Assembly (NCBI GenBank): GCA_029379385.1
Contig: CM055612.1
Span: forward strand, 12,214,001 to 12,278,000
Reading direction: 5' to 3'
From: Quillaja saponaria
Lineage: Eukaryota > Streptophyta > Magnoliopsida > Fabales > Quillajaceae
DNA length: 64,000 nucleotides
Shown here: piece after piece, positions 60,419 to 64,000 of the stretch
Layout: each line of letters starts with the position of its first letter
Position numbering within the stretch: the stretch's first letter is position 1
Made by a program: the position numbers and the translations under genes
The notes under the pieces: model-generated
The model's input: only the letters and a program-made list of their open reading frames with translations
Told to the model about the DNA's origin: nothing
Database searches by the model: none

Positions 60419-61072
60419 CAGATATAGATATTGTTCTAACTTGATATTGTAACGTTAAGAACATTTAATGTAATAACGTTAAATTTGAGGTAGTATGAAA
60501 GATTTTAGTTATAAAGATAAATAAATATTGACGTGGACATTTAGGAGTGATGTTTATAGCAAAAATATAAAAGGAATTAAAATTAATAAATACTGTGAAT
60601 TAGAGTAAATAAATATTTGGTATATATATGAATTTATATATGTATAATAAGAACAAATATAAACCAACTGTTATAACTCGATATATTTTAATGTACATTC
60701 TAAAATGTTTGTAAGTAACTTGTTGTGATTAGGTAATCAAAATTATATATACAAGGAAAACTAAATTGAATAAGTATATATATATATATAAGTATAAACT
60801 ATGAGTTAATCTCCATCACAAATTTAGGACCATGACTTTGACTTGATTGTTTTTATTTTCTTTTTCTCTTAAGTTTTCCTCTTCTTTTAGCCATCTTACT
60901 TTTCTATTTCTCTACCTCTGCTTTCTTCAATGGTTCTAGTGCCTTCCTCTTAACTTGGCCGTGGTGAACTCTAGTATTTACCATTTAAAAAAATATCAGA
61001 TATAGATATTGTTGTAACTTGATATTGTAACGTTAGGAACATTTGATGTAATAACGTTAAGTTTAAGGTAGT
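60419..61072. repeat. 76-bp direct repeats flanking an inverted copy of 41.9-42.3 kb
   Basis: Copies at 60419-60494 and 60997-61072 (offset 578, same length, few mismatches) begin CAGATATAGATATTGTT and end GGTAGT. Between them, 60520-60850 is the reverse complement of 41925-42265 with few differences (GACGTGGACATTTAGGAGTG, AACTCGATATATTTTAATGT). The stretch 60850-60990 continues with the CTTAACTTGGCCGTGGTG tail typical of the LTR-like repeat family. So this is a fragment of that family, set between duplicated ends. Confidence 0.75.
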
Positions 61073-62401
61073 GGCTGGGGTTCGTCATTTTGTCTAACAC
61101 CTGATGATATTGATAGGTCCTCGACACACTTTAGAGCTGAAAATTAAAAATGCATATGTTATTTACGATCATTCATTCAAGTTAGTTTCACTATTACCTA
61201 ATTATATACTATTATACTTAATACATTTCCTTGAAAATCAATTCCTCTTAACTATTTACCCAATACTTTATGGTAAGGTTAAGTAGTTCAATTTAATCAA
61301 TAACTCAAATTCTATAACTTAACATTGACCTAAGCAAATTTCATGCTTCCTAATTCAACACTGATATAATTAAATTCACTATTAACTAATTAAAGTTCCT
61401 TAAACTTAAGGCTTATAATTCCTAATTTGCAAGTTAAAATCCTAAATACTCATCACCTTAAAAATTTTAATTTACAATTTACATCTCTTTTACCCTCTTA
61501 TAATCAAACATTTAATAAGCCAACAAACATTAAGTTTAATATAAAGAACCATAATTAACTTATTTAACCCTTCACCTTAACATCCCTACATTGAATTAAA
61601 GTACCCAATAAGAACCTCACATCCAAAGTCCGTAAACAATCACGCCTTACTACACCTAAAATTTTCTTTTAATTCAGCCACCTTAACTATTTATGGGGAA
61701 GAATGAAAGGACATCAACCTGAACATACAACCACCAACAAAGTTTGAGTTCACGGCTAAAGAAAAGGACAAGGCTATCACAGTTTTCCCCGTTCCAACCT
61801 CTACTCACAACCAGGAAATTTTTCCCCCACGGATGGTATCAAATGGAGATGAAAACCATGCCAAAATAGAGCATGAATCACCTCAGTAGTTGCTGCTTTC
61901 TTCACTGATTACTCATCTAATATCCACACTCACACAATAACAAATAGTTAAGGAGCTTTTAAGCTCAACAATAGAGTAGTCCCTCCACCATTACCTCTTA
62001 AAAAAAATCCTCCTTTTCTAAGCTAGCAACATAACCAATAAATAAATAAATAAATAAAAAAACCCACACACATCTATCAAAGCAAATAAAGGAAAGAAGA
62101 TCTTAACTTTAACTAGCTTAAGCTAGGTGAAAAATAGAGCTTTCTTAAGCTAGGAAGAAAACTGTGACTGGCTTTTTCAAAAAAAATGGAAGATAGGGGA
62201 GGAAGAAATGAAAGACAGTGCAAACCCAATTGGGGGAGCACAAAGTCGGCCAAAATGGGAGTGAATAAACAAAGAAAAGCAACAAAATGTAATAATCAAG
62301 TCAAAAGAGTCAAAGGTAAAGATATGTGGTTTATATTAACTCTCATAACAAATAAATATAAATATATATACATATATTCTACTTTCCTTTATATATATAT
62401 A
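61073..62401. other. Non-coding, probably more of the LTR-like repeat family
   Basis: No gene is recognised. In minus orientation 62330-62220 reads TTTGACTCTTTTGACTTGAT ... ATTTTGGCCGACTTTGTG, matching the tail order of copies C and E. The remainder is AT-rich. An (AATA)n run lies near 62036-62058 and a (TA)n tract near 62391-62403. Confidence 0.4.
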
Positions 62402-62560
62402 TAGGACTTTCGTCACTTCTCTTTCCTTTTAATTTTTGCCTTATATTTTTATCTTTAATTTATGCATTGCATAGCATAATTCCCTTAGCAATCATGTTGC
62501 TCCCTACTTCATTATCCTAGTGATCTTCCTCTGCTTTTCGGGCCTCATCGATCCTCTACT

Positions 62561-62573
62561 TGGTATCAGAGCC
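62561..62573 (+). other. tRNA-Met primer site of viral copy 2
   Basis: TGGTATCAGAGCC, one base longer match than copy 1, followed by AAGGGGGAAGTAGGGATGAA as in copy 1. Confidence 0.9.
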
Positions 62574-62959
62574 AAGGGGGAAGTAGGGATGAAAGTGTGG
62601 AGATTTATCTTACTTTACTACTCTGCCTTAGATTTGAACATTATAACCTGTGTAACATTATACTTCTTTATTGATGGCATCAGAAATACTCCAAGCGAGA
62701 CCTGTTATTGGCAATAAGGCTTATTGAAGGGCATGGTTAAGCCTGTGTAAGGCAGTAAATTCTAACTATCATAGCTTGTTGAGTGTTTTATTGGCCAAAT
62801 AAAACTGTATAATTTTACCATGAATAAATCTTCATATCTAATCCAGTTTAGTAAACCAAGATCAACACTCATCCTTACACTCTTATGAAACCTGAGGTTT
62901 TGGTATTAAAGAGATCGAGTTAGTACACCTATTACTTTTCTTCTCTATGTCTTTTAATT

Positions 62960-63650
62960 ATGTTAAGATCTTTTTCCTACTTTTCTTCTACTTATTCTCC
63001 TCTTGAATCTTCTTTTCAATCTAATAAAATTCTTAAAGAATAAATCAATTTTGAAAAATTCCAAGCAATGAAATTTACAAAACCCAATTCCATGTTCACC
63101 CTCAAAAGTGACTATACTATCAAAACTGGTACACAAATAATTTCCAATTGACTCTGATTATAAAGAAATTCCTATATTTTTAGAAAAATCTTTAAAAATT
63201 CATAAGCAAAAATACAATTATTTGCATCTTGGATGAGTCTAAATTGTAGCAAAACCCCTGACAAGAGAAGGCCTTAACACCTTTATTCTTTTATGTCTTC
63301 GTGACTGTCGAATGACCAATTTTCATGAATCCCTCTTAGGCATGGTTGAAACTAGTCTCTGTAGTGGTCCAGTCTATTTCAATTATTTTTCAAACATGAC
63401 AATCTCTTTGCAAGATAAAAACATTTTAGATTCTTTAGTCTTAAATGTTAAACTTTCAAATTTTAATATTAAATCTAGATCTTTCCTGATAGCTCTAGTC
63501 TATCAAATACAATATAAAGCAATGATAAGATGCCTTTACTTCAAAATCTCTCCAACAATGAAGAAAAGGATAAACAATAATGTTTCTAATTGATCTTTCA
63601 AAAGCAAACGTTACTACCCCAAAATAAATTTCTTGGGAAGAAGTTAATCT
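62960..63650 (+). pseudogene. Viral movement-protein remnant of copy 2
   Basis: After a broken start (NKILKE-stop-INFEK; NSMFTLKSDYTIK) comes PLTREGLNTFILLCLRDCR, directly continued by the open frame 63312-63593. That frame reads TNFHESLLGMVETSLCSGPV, then YFNYFSNMTISLQDKNILDS and LALVYQIQYK-like residues. These are conserved elements of caulimovirid (30K-type) movement proteins, which enlarge plasmodesmata. Stops occur before and after, so it is inactive. Confidence 0.7.
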
Positions 63651-64000
63651 TCCTGAAAAATAGACTCTTGATAAGGCTACACTTGTTCAAGATCAAAAAC
63701 CCTATTTACTTATGAGATTACTCAATACCCCACTGATAAAGTAGAAATCTCTTTTAATAGAATAAACAGTTAGATGAATTTAATAAGAATCGGCAAAAAA
63801 TTCTTATTCGTCTAAATATTCTTGTTCTTCAATTCATTCAATATTTCATATTCAATGTTTAGAAAACACATTTAGGATTCCTAGAGCTTTATACAACAAA
63901 AAAGATGACAATCAATCTGAAAAACCACTTTCTCCTACTTTTTCATCTTTAAATCATAACCTGGAAATCAATACAATTCAAATTATTTTTCAACTTGATA

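Larger units (their letters stand above)
62402..64000 (+). mobile_element. Endogenous pararetrovirus, copy 2 (start only)
   Basis: Starts with about 160 nt of the viral terminal region (GCATTGCATAGCATAAT; compare GCATTACATAGCATAAT at 59494). Then come primer site TGGTATCAGAGCC (62561-62573), the same leader as copy 1 (CTTATTGAAGGGC, AGTAAACCAAGATCAACACTCATCC) and the polyprotein start. It continues past the window end. It is diverged from copy 1 by many substitutions and indels, so it is not a recent tandem duplicate. Confidence 0.85.

Noticed and set aside
1..64000. tRNA, rRNA, snRNA or miRNA genes
   Set aside because: No cloverleaf with A and B boxes, rRNA segment or convincing long precursor hairpin was recognised. 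The hairpin-like segments seen belong to transposon ends or (TA)n tracts. A tRNA or miRNA scan could still find something missed by eye.
52815..64000. Active or restorable virus
   Set aside because: Both copies carry many stops, frameshifts, deletions and a duplication. Copy 2 is cut by the window edge.

Overview
This window looks like nuclear DNA of a flowering plant, most likely a eudicot. The evidence is strong AT richness, many long A/T and (TA)n tracts, genes with GT-AG introns, and a mix of plant-type Copia, Gypsy, L1, RTE and CACTA transposon remains together with an endogenous caulimovirid. I see no bacterial features: no operons, CRISPR arrays or ribosome binding sites. The species cannot be fixed from sequence reading alone.

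Only two host genes are convincing. At 22559-23500 (+) is an intronless class I carboxylesterase (CXE / 2-hydroxyisoflavanone dehydratase-like, 313 aa) with a complete Ser-Asp-His triad. At 25458-33999 (+) is an 11-exon gene for a cytosolic endo-beta-N-acetylglucosaminidase (ENGase, glycoside hydrolase family 85). I reconstructed its exons from GT-AG borders and reading-frame continuity. The model gives 677 aa and keeps the N-x-E catalytic pair. An MITE-like element ends about 175 bp upstream of its start codon, and its largest intron holds a short Copia/TRIM-like LTR.

Everything else is repeat-derived. 0-22 kb: an L1-type ORF1 fragment (4.46-5.44 kb, minus), several isolated LINE RNase H tails, a 0.64-kb inverted-repeat element (6.44-7.09 kb), a CACTA terminus (10.3-10.5 kb), an MITE-like element (12.9-13.55 kb), and an internally deleted Gypsy element with both LTRs (13.87-17.17 kb, minus) lying between LINE RNase H-like fragments. 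34-45 kb: a cluster of diverged, non-coding LTR-like repeats beginning TGTCAC..., two head-to-tail on plus and three on minus, which share two small palindromes. 45.16-49.16 kb: a Copia element with 5-bp target duplications, 98%-similar LTRs (ignoring indels), a deleted gag and a 31-bp minisatellite in its leader. 49.85-52.6 kb: an RTE-type LINE remnant with a probable target duplication and a TTGAG-repeat tail, lacking its catalytic reverse-transcriptase segment. 52.8-59.6 kb: a heavily broken endogenous pararetrovirus (Caulimoviridae, Florendovirus-like by inference) spanning one genome length from tRNA-Met primer site to primer site (about 6.7 kb). 62.4-64.0 kb: the beginning of a second, diverged copy that runs off the window.

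I found no convincing new functional system. The observations most worth following are the primer-site-bounded viral copy with a protease-region duplication and its incomplete neighbour, the palindromes conserved in the LTR-like family, and the elements in and next to the ENGase gene. All alignments and identities here were made by eye.
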